64,000 nucleotides of DNA from Pectobacterium brasiliense. Lineage in GTDB: Bacteria; Pseudomonadota; Gammaproteobacteria; Enterobacterales; Enterobacteriaceae. Both the position numbers and the translations under genes were made by a program. Below the pieces are notes generated by a model. That model ran no database searches and was not told the DNA's origin. It saw only the letters and a program-made list of their open reading frames with translations. Of this stretch, positions 19,083 through 29,180 are shown piece after piece (position 1 is the first letter of the stretch; each line of letters opens with the position of its first letter). The stretch spans positions 146,039 through 210,038 of the forward strand of contig NZ_JACDSF010000008.1 in the NCBI RefSeq assembly GCF_013449685.1. Reading direction: 5' to 3'.

Positions 19083-19158
19083 TGCAGTGAACACGATGCA
19101 GTAAAAGTCATGCAGTGAAACGATATGTAGTGAAAACCAAAACGACATGTAGTGAAAA
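19083..19158. repeat. Five degenerate 11-bp direct repeats
   Basis: The motif ATGYAGTGAAA recurs at about 19083 (truncated), 19096, 19110, 19125 and 19147, in the untranslated region just upstream of the HD-domain gene. Spacing is 13-22 bp. Either local slippage products or a multi-site operator. Confidence 0.6.
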
Positions 19159-19490
19159 CTACAGGAAGGCGCTGTGAGCGTCAGAACCGGATGACCGTTA
19201 ACGCGAATAACCGGTAAAAACGGCAGAGCCCTTCAAAAAACAGGGAAATATCAACGTCGATCATTGTAGGGGATGTCGCCCGAGATTGACATGAATGATT
19301 ACACGCTAAGTGAGAGAGAAAGCCGGAAGTCAGGTGAGTGTAAATATTTTAGCTTACACGTGTACACTGAAACTATTCTCAGTTAATCTGCTCAAAGGTT
19401 AAACACCTGCGCGCCTGCATAAAAAGGGGAAACGCAAGGTGGATAACGTCAACACACGACGTGTACTATTGAATACTGTGGAATCGATTG
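19159..19490. other. Intergenic region upstream of trhA
   Basis: About 330 bp between the HD gene and trhA on divergent strands. It should hold both promoters, but I see no outstanding promoter, hairpin or operator apart from the upstream repeats already listed. Confidence 0.3.
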
Positions 19491-20138
19491 ATGTCAAAAA
19501 ATGAACAAATGCCGGATTACTCTCTGGCAGAGGAAATTGCGAACAGCATAAGCCACGGAATCGGTGTGATTTTCGGGATTGTGGGGCTGGTTTTATTGCT
19601 GGTGCAGGCGGTCAATAATGATGCTGGCAGCGTAGCGATTACCAGCTACAGCCTCTATGGTGGCAGCATTATTCTGCTATTTTTGGCATCGACGCTGTAT
19701 CATGCGATTCCGTCTCAGCGTATTAAGCCGTGGCTGAAGAAATTCGACCACTGCGCCATCTATCTGTTGATTGCCGGAACCTATACGCCGTTTTTGCTGG
19801 TAGGGCTGAATTCGCCGTTGGCGCATGGCCTGATGGTCGTCATCTGGAGCATGGCGCTGCTGGGCGTGATCTTCAAACTGGTATTTGCTCACCGTTTTGA
19901 AGTGCTGTCGTTAATTACCTATCTGGTGATGGGCTGGTTATCGCTGGTGGTGATTTATCAGATGGTGATGAAACTGGCGGCGGGGAGCGTGACGCTGCTG
20001 GCGGTGGGGGGCGTGGTGTACACGCTGGGGGTGATTTTCTATGCCTGCAAGCGCATTCCCTATAATCACGCGATTTGGCATGGATTTGTTTTAGGCGGCA
20101 GCGTTTGCCATTTTCTGGCGATTTATCTTTATATTTAA
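19491..20138 (+). CDS. trhA: Hemolysin III family membrane protein TrhA (YqfA)
   Basis: This 215-residue PAQR/hemolysin III protein has seven membrane segments. The family motifs are [45 protein letters not shown] and [19 protein letters not shown]; the His and Asp residues are the presumed metal site. It matches E. coli YqfA closely throughout. The ATG at 19491 was preferred over the overlapping TTG one codon before. In E. coli the gene also neighbours ygfZ, so gene order is conserved. Confidence 0.93.
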   Translation: MSKNEQMPDYSLAEEIANSISHGIGVIFGIVGLVLLLVQAVNNDAGSVAITSYSLYGGSIILLFLASTLYHAIPSQRIKPWLKKFDHCAIYLLIAGTYTPFLLVGLNSPLAHGLMVVIWSMALLGVIFKLVFAHRFEVLSLITYLVMGWLSLVVIYQMVMKLAAGSVTLLAVGGVVYTLGVIFYACKRIPYNHAIWHGFVLGGSVCHFLAIYLYI

Positions 20139-20142
20139 GCCT

Positions 20143-20176
20143 GTATAAAGCGCATGAGCCCGCTTGGCTCATGCGC
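20143..20176 (-). terminator. Terminator for ygfZ (and hairpin after trhA)
   Basis: A perfect 11-bp stem GCGCATGAGCC / GGCTCATGCGC with a five-base loop. Read on the minus strand it is followed by TTTATA, matching termination of ygfZ. Confidence 0.65.
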
Positions 20177-20192
20177 GGTATCACTCGTCGAA

Positions 20193-21194
20193 TTAATCCG
20201 TTATTTCATACGGCAGGGGCTGAACCGTGAGCTGGCTTTCGGCATCGTCACGGACGCGCAGGACGTTATCTGCGGTGAGATCGTTATTCAGCACCGCCTG
20301 TACCCACACGTCACCGTTTTGCAATTGGCTGGCTGCCAACACCGTACCGGTACGACGCCAGTTCTCACCGAGCTGCAATTCGAGGTCATCCCCCGCCTGC
20401 GGCACCTGATTGGCCTTACCCGCCAGCCAATAAAGCGCACGCTTGTTGGCCCCGCGATATTTTGCCCGAGCGACCATTTCCTGACCGGTATAGCACCCTT
20501 TGCTGAAACTAATCCCATTTAATGCCTGTAAATTAGTTGCTTGCGGGATGAACTGCGCACTGTTTGCGCTGTCAATGATGGGCTGACCTGCTTCAATATC
20601 CAGCGTCAGCCATTGACGGCTGTCATTCAGGCTGACTTTATCGCCGAGCTGTTCAAGCAGCGGTGCACTGTGCTCAGGAGACAGTACCAGCAGGAAGCGT
20701 TCTACAGGATGGGCGAAATGCAGTAAGGTAGCCCCTTCGTGCTGCACTACAGGGTGTTCAGCGTCTGGAAGCTGGCTAAATACAGAAGCCAGCAGCTCGC
20801 GGATACCGGCACCCGCCGCGCCCAGCAGGATGGCGTTGTCGTCCGGTGCGATGGTCGTTTTCGAGAAAACGGCGTATTTTTTCAGTTCGTTAAGCTGGGC
20901 GTCACGTAGATTACGGCGCTCAATAAAAGCAAAGCCTTCGCCGTGATGGAACAGACGCAGGTTGCTCCACATTTTTCCTTTTGCGTCGCAGTGGGCGCAA
21001 AGGATGTGCCCATCGTCAGGCAGCGCCCCGACATCCGCGGTGACCTGTCCCTGAAGATATTTGACGGTGTCCGGCCCGACCATCGTGACCAGCGCCCAGT
21101 CATCCAGAGAGATGAGCGTAGCGGCCAGTTGAGCGGAAGCAAATGGGGGTTGTGATGCAAAAGGGCGTTGATGAGCCGTATGTTGATTAACCAT
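20193..21194 (-). CDS. ygfZ: tRNA-modifying / Fe-S cluster folate-binding protein YgfZ
   Basis: This 333-residue folate-binding protein is related to GcvT and carries the diagnostic motif [21 protein letters not shown] with its conserved Cys. YgfZ supports maintenance of some iron-sulfur enzymes such as MiaB in the cytosol. The start at 21194 (MVNQHT) gives the expected length and has AGGA ten bases upstream; a longer in-frame extension is unlike the family. It is divergent from sdhE-ygfX, the conserved enterobacterial arrangement. Confidence 0.94.
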   Translation of the reverse strand: MVNQHTAHQRPFASQPPFASAQLAATLISLDDWALVTMVGPDTVKYLQGQVTADVGALPDDGHILCAHCDAKGKMWSNLRLFHHGEGFAFIERRNLRDAQLNELKKYAVFSKTTIAPDDNAILLGAAGAGIRELLASVFSQLPDAEHPVVQHEGATLLHFAHPVERFLLVLSPEHSAPLLEQLGDKVSLNDSRQWLTLDIEAGQPIIDSANSAQFIPQATNLQALNGISFSKGCYTGQEMVARAKYRGANKRALYWLAGKANQVPQAGDDLELQLGENWRRTGTVLAASQLQNGDVWVQAVLNNDLTADNVLRVRDDAESQLTVQPLPYEITD

Positions 21195-21429
21195 ATAGTA
21201 CAATCCTGCGCTAAGGGCGATACCCGAATGACCTAATGGTAAAAGAGCGCTCAGGGTTTGCAAGTGGTTATTCACGCTGTGTTATTACAGAGCACATCCT
21301 GATGCTGATGAGCGCACTCGGCGCGGCGCACACCAGTAAACTATGTCAAAATGTTACTATTAGTTGATACCCGCTACCGGAATCAGAGTACACTAGCGGC
21401 AAGCAGCGATAACAAGGTGGACATGAAAT

Positions 21430-21696
21430 ATGGAAATCGATAATAAATCACGCATTCATTGGGCATGCCGCCGTGGTATGCGCGAATTGGATATCGCGAT
21501 CATGCCGTTTTTTGAGCATGACTATGACACACTTAATGACAGTGATAAGCGCACATTTGTACGCTTGTTACAAAGCGACGATCCCGATTTATTCAACTGG
21601 CTGATGAACCACGGTGAACCGGAGGACGGAGAGCTGAAACGCATGATTTCCCTTATTCAGACGCGAAATAAAGATCGTGGCCCAGTGGCGATGTGA
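21430..21696 (+). CDS. sdhE: Succinate dehydrogenase assembly factor SdhE
   Basis: This 88-residue protein promotes covalent flavin attachment to SdhA and FrdA. The invariant RGMRE motif occurs near residue 15 (CRRGMRELD) in the usual small helical fold. It overlaps ygfX by 20 bp, the conserved two-gene operon, and is divergent from ygfZ. Confidence 0.96.
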   Translation: MEIDNKSRIHWACRRGMRELDIAIMPFFEHDYDTLNDSDKRTFVRLLQSDDPDLFNWLMNHGEPEDGELKRMISLIQTRNKDRGPVAM

Positions 21697-22090
21697 CCTT
21701 CGCGTTTCCTGGCGCATGCAACTGTTATCATTGGTTGTGCATGGCCTATTAGTATTGCTCATTCTGCTGGCACCCTGGCCGGACGGCTATGCGTGGCTAT
21801 GGCTATGCCTGGTCACGATGGTGATGTTCGGTTTTATCCGTAGCCAACGGAATATTAAATCCCGACAGGGGGAAATCGTTCTGCTCAGCGAAACGACCCT
21901 GAACTGGCGGCAGCAGGAATGGCAGATCGTTAAACGACCGTGGCTGCTGAAGAATGGCGTATTACTGTCATTGCAAGCAGTTAACGGTAAAGACAAGCAG
22001 CAGCTGTGGCTGGCATCGGACAGCATGGGCGATGACGAATGGCGTCACTTGCGTCAAATTCTTTTGCAGCAGAAACACTGGGCAAGATAG
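21677..22090 (+). CDS. ygfX: Inner-membrane protein YgfX (CptA)
   Basis: This 137-residue protein has an N-terminal pair of membrane helices (about residues 15-30 and 35-52) followed by a soluble domain. YgfX has been described in E. coli as a toxin acting on cytoskeletal proteins paired with YgfY/SdhE, and in Serratia as an SdhE-linked membrane protein. The start lies inside sdhE, implying translational coupling. Confidence 0.92.
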   Translation: MAQWRCDLRVSWRMQLLSLVVHGLLVLLILLAPWPDGYAWLWLCLVTMVMFGFIRSQRNIKSRQGEIVLLSETTLNWRQQEWQIVKRPWLLKNGVLLSLQAVNGKDKQQLWLASDSMGDDEWRHLRQILLQQKHWAR

Positions 22091-22158
22091 CAGCGCGTTG
22101 GACATGTTTTTATTCGGTCATCGTTTGGCCGTGCTTTGAAATTGATTGGATATAACTG

Positions 22159-23094
22159 ATGACTAAGCCCGCAGTGCAAAAAAATGGTCTGCACCCTCGT
22201 AATCGCCATCGCGACCGTTATGATTTTCCCGCGCTCAAACAGAGTTTTCCTGCGCTGATCCCGTTTGTAAAGGTGAATGCCTACGGTGATGAGTCCGTGG
22301 ACTTTGCCAATCCTGAGGCGGTGAAAACGCTGAATCAGGCGCTGTTGCAGCATTTTTATCAGATTGAGCACTGGACGATTCCAGAGGGCTTTCTGTGCCC
22401 GCCAATTCCTGGTCGCGCCGATTATATCCACCATCTGGCTGACTTGCTGGCGGAAGATAACCGTTCAGTGGTGCCGCGCGATGCGTCCGTGCTGGATGTC
22501 GGCTGTGGTGCCAACTGTATCTATCCGCTGATTGGACATCGCGAGTACGGCTGGCGTTTTACTGGCAGCGAGATCAATCCGCAAGCGATGAAAGCCGCCA
22601 ATGAGACGATTGAGGCGAACCCCGGCTTGAATCGGTCGATTCGCCTGCGTCGTCAGAAGAACAGCAAAGCGATCCTGGCAGGGATTATTCACAAGAACGA
22701 TACGTTTGATGCCGTCATGTGTAATCCGCCGTTCCATGCGTCTGCGGAGGATGCGCGTCAGGGCTCTCAGCGCAAACTGCATAATCTGGGGCTGGATAAG
22801 CGCTCACCGCTGAATTTTGGCGGGCAGCAGGATGAGCTGTGGTGTGAAGGCGGCGAGTCCGCTTTTATTGGTCAGATGATCAAAGAGAGCGCCAGTTTCG
22901 CCCGTCAGTGCCTGTGGTTTACGTCGCTGGTGTCGCGCAAAGAGAACCTGCCGGAGATTTATCGTGCGCTGGAAGCGGTTGATGCGGAGAAGGTCAGAAC
23001 GATAGATATGGCGCAAGGTCAGAAGCAAAGCCGTTTTGTCGCGTGGAGTTTCCTTGATACCGCGGCGCGTACCCGCTGGTTACAAAAGCGCTAA
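22159..23094 (+). CDS. rlmF: 23S rRNA (adenine-1618-N6)-methyltransferase RlmF
   Basis: This 311-residue SAM-dependent N6-adenine methyltransferase has motif [15 protein letters not shown] (near residue 113) and catalytic motif IV NPPF (near residue 195), matching E. coli YbiN/RlmF over its length. It methylates A1618 of 23S rRNA. It follows ygfX by 68 bp on the same strand but is probably separately expressed. A short hairpin lies downstream (23126-23152). Confidence 0.93.
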   Translation: MTKPAVQKNGLHPRNRHRDRYDFPALKQSFPALIPFVKVNAYGDESVDFANPEAVKTLNQALLQHFYQIEHWTIPEGFLCPPIPGRADYIHHLADLLAEDNRSVVPRDASVLDVGCGANCIYPLIGHREYGWRFTGSEINPQAMKAANETIEANPGLNRSIRLRRQKNSKAILAGIIHKNDTFDAVMCNPPFHASAEDARQGSQRKLHNLGLDKRSPLNFGGQQDELWCEGGESAFIGQMIKESASFARQCLWFTSLVSRKENLPEIYRALEAVDAEKVRTIDMAQGQKQSRFVAWSFLDTAARTRWLQKR

Positions 23095-23191
23095 GCCACT
23101 TCAACGTCTACAAATAGCAATCTTCGCGGATACTGCTCACAACGGTATCCGCTCATGTTACCTGCCCGTTCAAATCATGATTCCGTTCAAA

Positions 23192-23710
23192 TTAAATCAG
23201 TGATGCTATTTCTTGCAGGATCTGTTCGCACCACTGTTCCAGCCGTTCATCGCTGAGATCGTATTGGTTCACTTCGTCCAGCGCCAGTCCGACAAAGTGT
23301 TTGCCGTCGGCAGTCAGCGGTTTCGGGCTGGTGAATTCGTAGCCCTCTATCGGCCAGTATCCAACGAATGTGACACCCAGCGGCAGTAGTTGGTCATGCA
23401 ACATACCCAGCGCATCAAGAAACCATTCGCTATAGCCAAGCTGGTCGCCCATACCGTAGAGCGCGACGACTTTGCCTTTGAGGTTTAGCGTCGCTAATTG
23501 ACCCCAGATGTTCTCCCAGTCTTCCTGAATCTCACCGAAATCCCAGGTGGGGATGCCGAGAATCAGCGTACTGTAATCTTCCATACGTTGAGGGTCGACA
23601 TCCTTAAGGTTGTGCAGATCCACCAGTTCTTCGCCCAGAATGTCGCGAATTTTTTCCGCCGCCATTTCGGTGTAGCAGGTGCTTGAGCCGTAAAACAGAC
23701 CGATTTTCAT
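23192..23710 (-). CDS. fldB: Flavodoxin 2
   Basis: This 172-residue FMN-binding electron carrier has the phosphate-binding loop [15 protein letters not shown] and the aromatic/glycine loops [14 protein letters not shown] and [19 protein letters not shown]. It matches E. coli FldB better than FldA. In E. coli fldB sits next to xerD-dsbC-recJ, and here yhjE has come between them. A stand-alone gene; oxidative-stress control is known for E. coli fldB but I did not identify a SoxS site. Confidence 0.94.
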   Translation of the reverse strand: MKIGLFYGSSTCYTEMAAEKIRDILGEELVDLHNLKDVDPQRMEDYSTLILGIPTWDFGEIQEDWENIWGQLATLNLKGKVVALYGMGDQLGYSEWFLDALGMLHDQLLPLGVTFVGYWPIEGYEFTSPKPLTADGKHFVGLALDEVNQYDLSDERLEQWCEQILQEIASLI

Positions 23711-23840
23711 ATTCAGTTCTTTATAAACGATATCTATCGAGAATAGCGCGTTCGCTTCAGGTCACAGAGAGGACGTGACAGGCGAATGATGCCGCCGGAT
23801 GCCAGTATTCTAAAAGGAGAACGGAAGTAAGGAAAGGCGC

Positions 23841-23862
23841 AGTGAGGGCCGTAGCCCTCACT
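23841..23862 (-). terminator. Hairpin terminator after yhjE
   Basis: A perfect nine-base-pair stem AGTGAGGGC / GCCCTCACT with a CGTA loop lies 10 bp past the yhjE stop codon. The T-rich tail on the minus strand is short, so strength is uncertain. Confidence 0.6.
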
Positions 23863-23871
23863 GAAGGGACA

Positions 23872-25200
23872 TTATCCCAGAGACTGGTGACGCGTTTCTT
23901 TGGTCGCCAGCAGCGCGATCAGCGTCAGCGACGCCATGGCTGCCAGATAAACGCCGACATAGAACAGGCCATAGTTGGCCGTCAGCCACGCCGCGATATA
24001 CGGTGCGACCGATGCACCCAGAATCGACGAAACGTTATACGAGAATGACGCGCCGGTGTAGCGCACTTCCGTCGGGAACAGCTCCGGTAGCAGCGCACCC
24101 ATAGGGCCGAATGTCAGTCCCATGATGCTCAGACCCAGCACCAGAAAGCCCATTACCAGCGCCTGATTACCTGAACCGAGCATATAAGGGAACAGCATGG
24201 CGAAAACGATCATGAGGCAAGTGATAGTAATCATGGTTTTACGGCGGCCAAAAGCATCCGCCAGATAGCCAGCTACCGGCACCATCAGACCAAAACCGAT
24301 CACTGCGATCATCAGCATCAACAGGAAACTGTTACGCGAGAAACCTAGTCCCTTAGGCTCTGGCGCTGTACCGTACGTCATGGAGTACACGGTCATGATG
24401 TAGAACAGCGTGTAGGTCGCCAGCATGATGAAGGTGCCGAGAATCGTGACTTTCATATGCTTGCTGAGCAGCGTGCCCAGCGGCATACGTACCTGCTTGC
24501 CGGCTTTGACCGCTTTGGTAAAGACGGGAGCTTCATGCAGAGAGATACGGACATACAGGCCAACCAGCACCAGCGCGGCAGACGCGACGAACGGTACGCG
24601 CCAGCCCCAGGTCATGAATTGCTCTTCCGTCAGCAGCCAGGACAACAAGAGGAAGGTGCCGTTAGCGAAGAAGAAGCCAATCGGTGCGCCAAGCTGGGGG
24701 AACGACCCATACAGCGCACGTTTATGGGACGGGGCATTTTCGGTCGCCAGCAGCGCCGCGCCGCCCCATTCACCGCCCAGACCTAGCCCCTGGCCGAAGC
24801 GTGCCAGTGCCAGCAGGATCGGGGCAAAAATACCAATGGTTTCGTAGGTCGGTAGCAGCCCAATCAGAACGGTTGAAATCCCCATGGTCAGCAGAGAAGC
24901 GACCAGTGTGACTTTACGTCCGACGCGGTCGCCAAAGTGACCGAAGACCGCTGAGCCAATCGGGCGAGCCACAAAGGCAATCGCAAAGGTTGCCAGCGAC
25001 TGTAGCGTGGCGGCTGTTGGATCGCCCTGTGGGAAGAAAATGTGCGGGAAAATCAGCACCGCGGCGGTGGCGTAGATATAAAAATCGAAAAATTCGATCG
25101 CGGTGCCAATTAATGACGCAACAATCACTTTATTGCGTGAGTTTACGGGTGGCGCTTCCGCTTCGGCATCGAGAGTGGGAGTGATGGTGGTGGCTTGCAT
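23872..25200 (-). CDS. yhjE: MFS transporter YhjE (metabolite:H+ symporter family)
   Basis: This 442-residue transporter has twelve membrane segments and the major facilitator signatures FGHFGDRVGRKVTL (loop 2-3) and ADAFGRRKTM (loop 8-9). It matches E. coli YhjE very closely, for example GTAIEFFDFYIYATAA and GLGLGGEWGGAALLATENAP. The family symports small organic acids or betaines with protons; the YhjE substrate is unknown. It is a single-gene unit between fldB and xerD, a place where E. coli has no yhjE. Confidence 0.92.
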   Translation of the reverse strand: MQATTITPTLDAEAEAPPVNSRNKVIVASLIGTAIEFFDFYIYATAAVLIFPHIFFPQGDPTAATLQSLATFAIAFVARPIGSAVFGHFGDRVGRKVTLVASLLTMGISTVLIGLLPTYETIGIFAPILLALARFGQGLGLGGEWGGAALLATENAPSHKRALYGSFPQLGAPIGFFFANGTFLLLSWLLTEEQFMTWGWRVPFVASAALVLVGLYVRISLHEAPVFTKAVKAGKQVRMPLGTLLSKHMKVTILGTFIMLATYTLFYIMTVYSMTYGTAPEPKGLGFSRNSFLLMLMIAVIGFGLMVPVAGYLADAFGRRKTMITITCLMIVFAMLFPYMLGSGNQALVMGFLVLGLSIMGLTFGPMGALLPELFPTEVRYTGASFSYNVSSILGASVAPYIAAWLTANYGLFYVGVYLAAMASLTLIALLATKETRHQSLG

Positions 25201-25511
25201 AATGTTTCTTTATTTTAACAACACGAACGGCCATTCTACGCACAGAAAAATCGGCTTTTCAACGTTGATTAAGTAAGGTCAATGCCAGTAGACATGCGGC
25301 TTCAAGGAGCCTGTCCCGCTATATTGACGATACATAAAATATAATGTGCCACGGCCTTATTTTTGCCGGAGAATGTTATGGCGATGTTGATGTTCACGGA
25401 ATATGTGAGATTGCACACAATTCTGTTGGCGAGAGAATGCGGACTTGATGAAGGTGTAAAGTCGCCGCTTCATCGGCATAATATTGCCAACCAGTGAAGA
25501 AGGACACAGCG
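25201..25511. other. Divergent yhjE-xerD intergenic region
   Basis: About 310 bp. AT-rich toward yhjE, with TATAAT-like sequence near 25340, but no -35 at proper distance. I see no operator, repeat or RNA gene. Confidence 0.3.
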
Positions 25512-26411
25512 ATGCAAGAACACGATCAGGCGCTTATCGAACAGTTTCTCGATGCGCTGTGGCTGGAAAGAAATCTGGCAGAGAATACGCTGGCCTCTTA
25601 TCGGCTGGATCTGCGAACGCTGGCAGAGTGGCTTGCGCATCATGACAACGATTTATTGCAGGCACAGTCGCTCGATCTTCAGGCGTTTCTCGCTGACAGA
25701 GTTGAGGGGGGCTACAAGGCAACCAGTTCGGCTCGCTTGTTGAGCGCGATGCGCCGCTTCTTTCAGTACCTTTATCGGGAAAAGCGTCGCAGTGACGATC
25801 CGAGTGCAGTGCTGTCATCGCCAAAACTGCCGCAGCGTCTACCCAAAGATTTGAGTGAGGCGCAGGTTGATACGTTGCTCAACGCCCCAAGCATTGAACA
25901 ACCGCTGGAATTACGCGATAAGGCCATGCTTGAGGTATTGTATGCGACAGGGCTGCGTGTTTCCGAGCTGGTCAGTTTGACGATGAGCGATGTCAGCCTG
26001 CGGCAGGGCGTGGTTCGCGTGCTGGGGAAAGGCAATAAAGAACGGCTGGTGCCGCTGGGTGAAGAAGCGGTGTACTGGATCGAGTATTATCTGGAACATG
26101 GTCGTCCGTGGCTGCTGAATGGGCAGACGCTGGATGTGCTGTTTCCCAGCAATCGCGCACGGCAAATGACGCGCCAGACGTTCTGGCACCGTATCAAGCA
26201 TTATGCGGTGCTGGCGTCCATCGACAGCGAAAAGCTCTCGCCGCACGTCTTGCGTCACGCGTTTGCAACCCATTTATTGAACCACGGCGCGGATTTACGG
26301 GTCGTACAGATGCTCTTGGGGCACAGCGATCTTTCCACGACGCAGATTTACACCCATGTCGCAACGGAACGGCTGAAACAGCTGCATCAGCAGCACCATC
26401 CGCGCGCATAG
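25512..26411 (+). CDS. xerD: Site-specific tyrosine recombinase XerD
   Basis: This 299-residue recombinase resolves chromosome dimers at dif together with XerC and FtsK. The catalytic residues are complete: Arg149 (TGLRVSEL), Lys173 (GKGNKE), His245 and Arg248 (HVLRHA), His271 (LGHSD) and Tyr280 (TQIYTH), each one ahead of E. coli XerD numbering. Start at 25512 has AAGGA eight bases upstream; a GTG 18 bases earlier is in frame but lacks support. It leads the conserved xerD-dsbC-recJ-prfB-lysS series. Confidence 0.96.
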   Translation: MQEHDQALIEQFLDALWLERNLAENTLASYRLDLRTLAEWLAHHDNDLLQAQSLDLQAFLADRVEGGYKATSSARLLSAMRRFFQYLYREKRRSDDPSAVLSSPKLPQRLPKDLSEAQVDTLLNAPSIEQPLELRDKAMLEVLYATGLRVSELVSLTMSDVSLRQGVVRVLGKGNKERLVPLGEEAVYWIEYYLEHGRPWLLNGQTLDVLFPSNRARQMTRQTFWHRIKHYAVLASIDSEKLSPHVLRHAFATHLLNHGADLRVVQMLLGHSDLSTTQIYTHVATERLKQLHQQHHPRA

Positions 26412-26582
26412 GTTAGCGTAACGACACGAGTAAAAGTAAACAGAGTAACAGGACGTTATCTGGCTGACGGGACACCCCGTTCACTATCACAGCGCATGGG
26501 TACAAGGCTATTTTGCTACGAACAATGTTTGCTAAGTACCATGTTTGCTACGGACCATGCTGCGAAAAACAGGATTGATGAA

Positions 26583-27299
26583 ATGAAAAAAGGGTTATTA
26601 CTGCTTTCTTTGCTGGTGGCGACGGCGACCAATTTTGCGCACGCCGATGATGCCGCGATCAAGCAGACGTTAACGCGTCTGGACATGCAGGGGGCGGAAA
26701 TCCTGCCTTCGCCGATGGCGGGCATGAAAACCGTCATTACCGATAGCGGCGTGCTGTATATCAGCGAAGACGGCAAGCATTTGCTGCAAGGCCCGCTTTA
26801 TGACGTGAGCGGTACCATGCCGGTTAACACGACCAATAAGATCCTGATCGGCAAGCTGGATGCGCTACAGGAACAGATGATTGTGTATAAAGCCGCGCAG
26901 GAAAAACACGTTATCACCGTGTTCACCGACATCACCTGCGGCTATTGCCACAAACTGCATGAGCAGATGAAAGACTACAACGCGCTAGGCATTACCGTGC
27001 GCTATCTGGCTTTCCCGCGCCAGGGTATGAAATCGCCGGCAGCAAAAGATATGCAGTCCATCTGGTGCGTGGCCGATCGCAATAAAGCGTTTGATAGCGC
27101 GATGAAGGGCGACGCGATCTCGGCAGCAACGTGTAAAACCGATATCGCCGCGCATTACCAACTTGGCATCCAGTTTGGTGTGCAGGGCACCCCTGCCATC
27201 GTGCTGCAAGACGGCATGGTCGTACCGGGATATCAAGGGCCGAAAGAAATGCTGGCGATGCTGGAAGCACACAAAGCCTCGAAAAAAACCGGCGGTTAA
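26583..27299 (+). CDS. dsbC: Periplasmic disulfide isomerase DsbC
   Basis: This 238-residue protein has a signal peptide of about 20 residues (ending FAHA), an N-terminal dimerisation domain and a thioredoxin fold with the active site CGYC at residues 119-122 and the cis-proline loop GTPAIV. It reshuffles wrong disulfides in the periplasm. Start at 26583 gives a standard signal peptide; an in-frame extension of 29 residues upstream does not. RecJ starts six bases after its stop. Confidence 0.96.
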   Translation: MKKGLLLLSLLVATATNFAHADDAAIKQTLTRLDMQGAEILPSPMAGMKTVITDSGVLYISEDGKHLLQGPLYDVSGTMPVNTTNKILIGKLDALQEQMIVYKAAQEKHVITVFTDITCGYCHKLHEQMKDYNALGITVRYLAFPRQGMKSPAAKDMQSIWCVADRNKAFDSAMKGDAISAATCKTDIAAHYQLGIQFGVQGTPAIVLQDGMVVPGYQGPKEMLAMLEAHKASKKTGG

Positions 27300-27305
27300 T
27301 GCTAC

Positions 27306-29066
27306 GTGGATATGATTACCCAACTCCGCCGGCGTCCGCTGGCGGAGGACATTGACTTACCTGACACCGTTCCGCCTTTGCTGCGTCGCCTTTATGCGCA
27401 GCGCGGCGTGAAAGGTGCGCAAGAGCTGGAACGCAGCCTGAGTGGTTTACTCAATTACCGTTTGCTCAGCGGCATTGATAAAGCGATTGACCTGCTGCAA
27501 CAGGCGCTCGCTGAAAAGCGCTGCATCGTCATTGTTGGTGACTTTGATGCCGATGGTGCCACCAGCACGGCGCTCGCCGTATTAGCGCTGCGCAGTATGG
27601 GCGGCGTGAACGTGAAATATCTGGTGCCGAACCGTTTTGAAAACGGCTACGGGTTAAGCCCGGAAGTGGTGGCGCAGGCTGCCGCGCTGGGTGCTGAAGT
27701 GATTGTGACCGTGGATAACGGGATCTCTTCTCACGCAGGTGTCGAAGATGCGCACCGGCGCGGTATCGCGGTGTTGGTGACCGATCACCACCTGCCGGGC
27801 GAAATCTTGCCTGACGCCGATGCGATGATTAACCCCAATTTGCCTGACTGCCAGTTTCCCTCCAAGGCGCTGGCTGGCGTAGGCGTCGCGTTTTACCTGA
27901 TGATGGCACTGTTCGTGCGCCTGCGTGATAGCAACTGGTTTACGCAACCCGTGTTTACGCAACAGGGGCTGGCGAAGCCGAATCTCACCGAATTACTGGA
28001 TCTGGTCGCGCTGGGCACGGTGGCTGACGTGGTGCCGCTGGATGCCAATAACCGAATTCTGGTCGCTCAGGGGCTGAATCGCATTCGTGCGGGCGAATGT
28101 CGTCCGGGCATTCGAGCGCTGTTGGAAGTGGCGAACCGCGATGCCAGCCAACTGGTCGCCAGCGATTTAGGCTTTGCGTTAGGCCCACGGCTGAATGCTG
28201 CCGGACGGCTGGATGATATGACGGTCGGCGTTGAGCTGTTATTGAGTGACGATATTACTCAGGCGCGCGTGCTGGCTAATGATTTAGATGCGTTGAATCA
28301 GGATCGTCGGGAGATCGAACAGGGGATGCAGGTCGAAGCGCTGCGCCTGTGCGAATCGCTGGAACGTACCCGCACCGAATTACCTTACGGTCTGGCAATG
28401 TATCATCCAGAGTGGCATCAGGGCGTTGTTGGCATTTTGGCATCGCGTATTAAAGAGCGTTTTCATCGTCCGGTGATTGCCTTTGCACCGGCTGGCGACG
28501 GCATGCTGAAAGGGTCAGGGCGTTCGATTGCCGGCCTGCATCTGCGTGATGCGCTGGAGCGGCTGGATACGCTGTATCCCGGCATGATGGATAAGTTTGG
28601 CGGACACGCGATGGCGGCGGGACTCTCTCTGCATGAAGATCGGTTTGAGGATTTTCGTCAGCGCTTCGGCGAACTGGTTGGCGAATGGCTCGACCCGTCT
28701 CAGCTTGAAGGCGTCGTCTGGTCTGATGGCGAACTGATGCTGCCGGAACTGGATCTGCTCTCAACAGCAGAAATGCTGCGCTACGCGGGGCCATGGGGAC
28801 AGGCGTTCCCCGAACCGACGTTCGATGGCTGCTTCCGCATTCTGCAACCCCGCCTACTCAAAGAGCGCCATTTGAAAGCGATGTTTGAGCCGATCGGTGC
28901 AACAGGGCAGGTGCCGCTGCTAGACGGTATCGCGTTCAATATCGATACCACCATCTGGCCAGATCCCAGTATTAAAGAAGTGGAAATGGTGTACCGGCTG
29001 GATATTAACGAGTTTCGCGGTAAACGCTCGGTGCAATTGATGATCCAACATCTGTGGCCGCGCTGA
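27306..29066 (+). CDS. recJ: Single-strand-specific 5'-3' exonuclease RecJ
   Basis: This 586-residue DHH-family nuclease acts in recombination and mismatch repair. Motifs are VGDFDADGATST (near residue 78), VTVDNGISSHAG, the DHH triad in VTDHHLPG, and the C-terminal DHHA1 glycine signature GGHAMAAGLSL. It is a few residues longer than E. coli RecJ (577), with an extra short loop near residue 215. The start is a GTG at 27306; an ATG two codons later is equally possible. Confidence 0.95.
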   Translation: MDMITQLRRRPLAEDIDLPDTVPPLLRRLYAQRGVKGAQELERSLSGLLNYRLLSGIDKAIDLLQQALAEKRCIVIVGDFDADGATSTALAVLALRSMGGVNVKYLVPNRFENGYGLSPEVVAQAAALGAEVIVTVDNGISSHAGVEDAHRRGIAVLVTDHHLPGEILPDADAMINPNLPDCQFPSKALAGVGVAFYLMMALFVRLRDSNWFTQPVFTQQGLAKPNLTELLDLVALGTVADVVPLDANNRILVAQGLNRIRAGECRPGIRALLEVANRDASQLVASDLGFALGPRLNAAGRLDDMTVGVELLLSDDITQARVLANDLDALNQDRREIEQGMQVEALRLCESLERTRTELPYGLAMYHPEWHQGVVGILASRIKERFHRPVIAFAPAGDGMLKGSGRSIAGLHLRDALERLDTLYPGMMDKFGGHAMAAGLSLHEDRFEDFRQRFGELVGEWLDPSQLEGVVWSDGELMLPELDLLSTAEMLRYAGPWGQAFPEPTFDGCFRILQPRLLKERHLKAMFEPIGATGQVPLLDGIAFNIDTTIWPDPSIKEVEMVYRLDINEFRGKRSVQLMIQHLWPR

Positions 29067-29180
29067 TAGCGTGAACCGAATACGGCGGGCAGAAAGTCTA
29101 TAAAATAGGCCTTTTATCCGCTAGAATGGCGGGTTACACCATTCCGTTGTCAACGACTTAACGTAAGAATATAAAAAATC

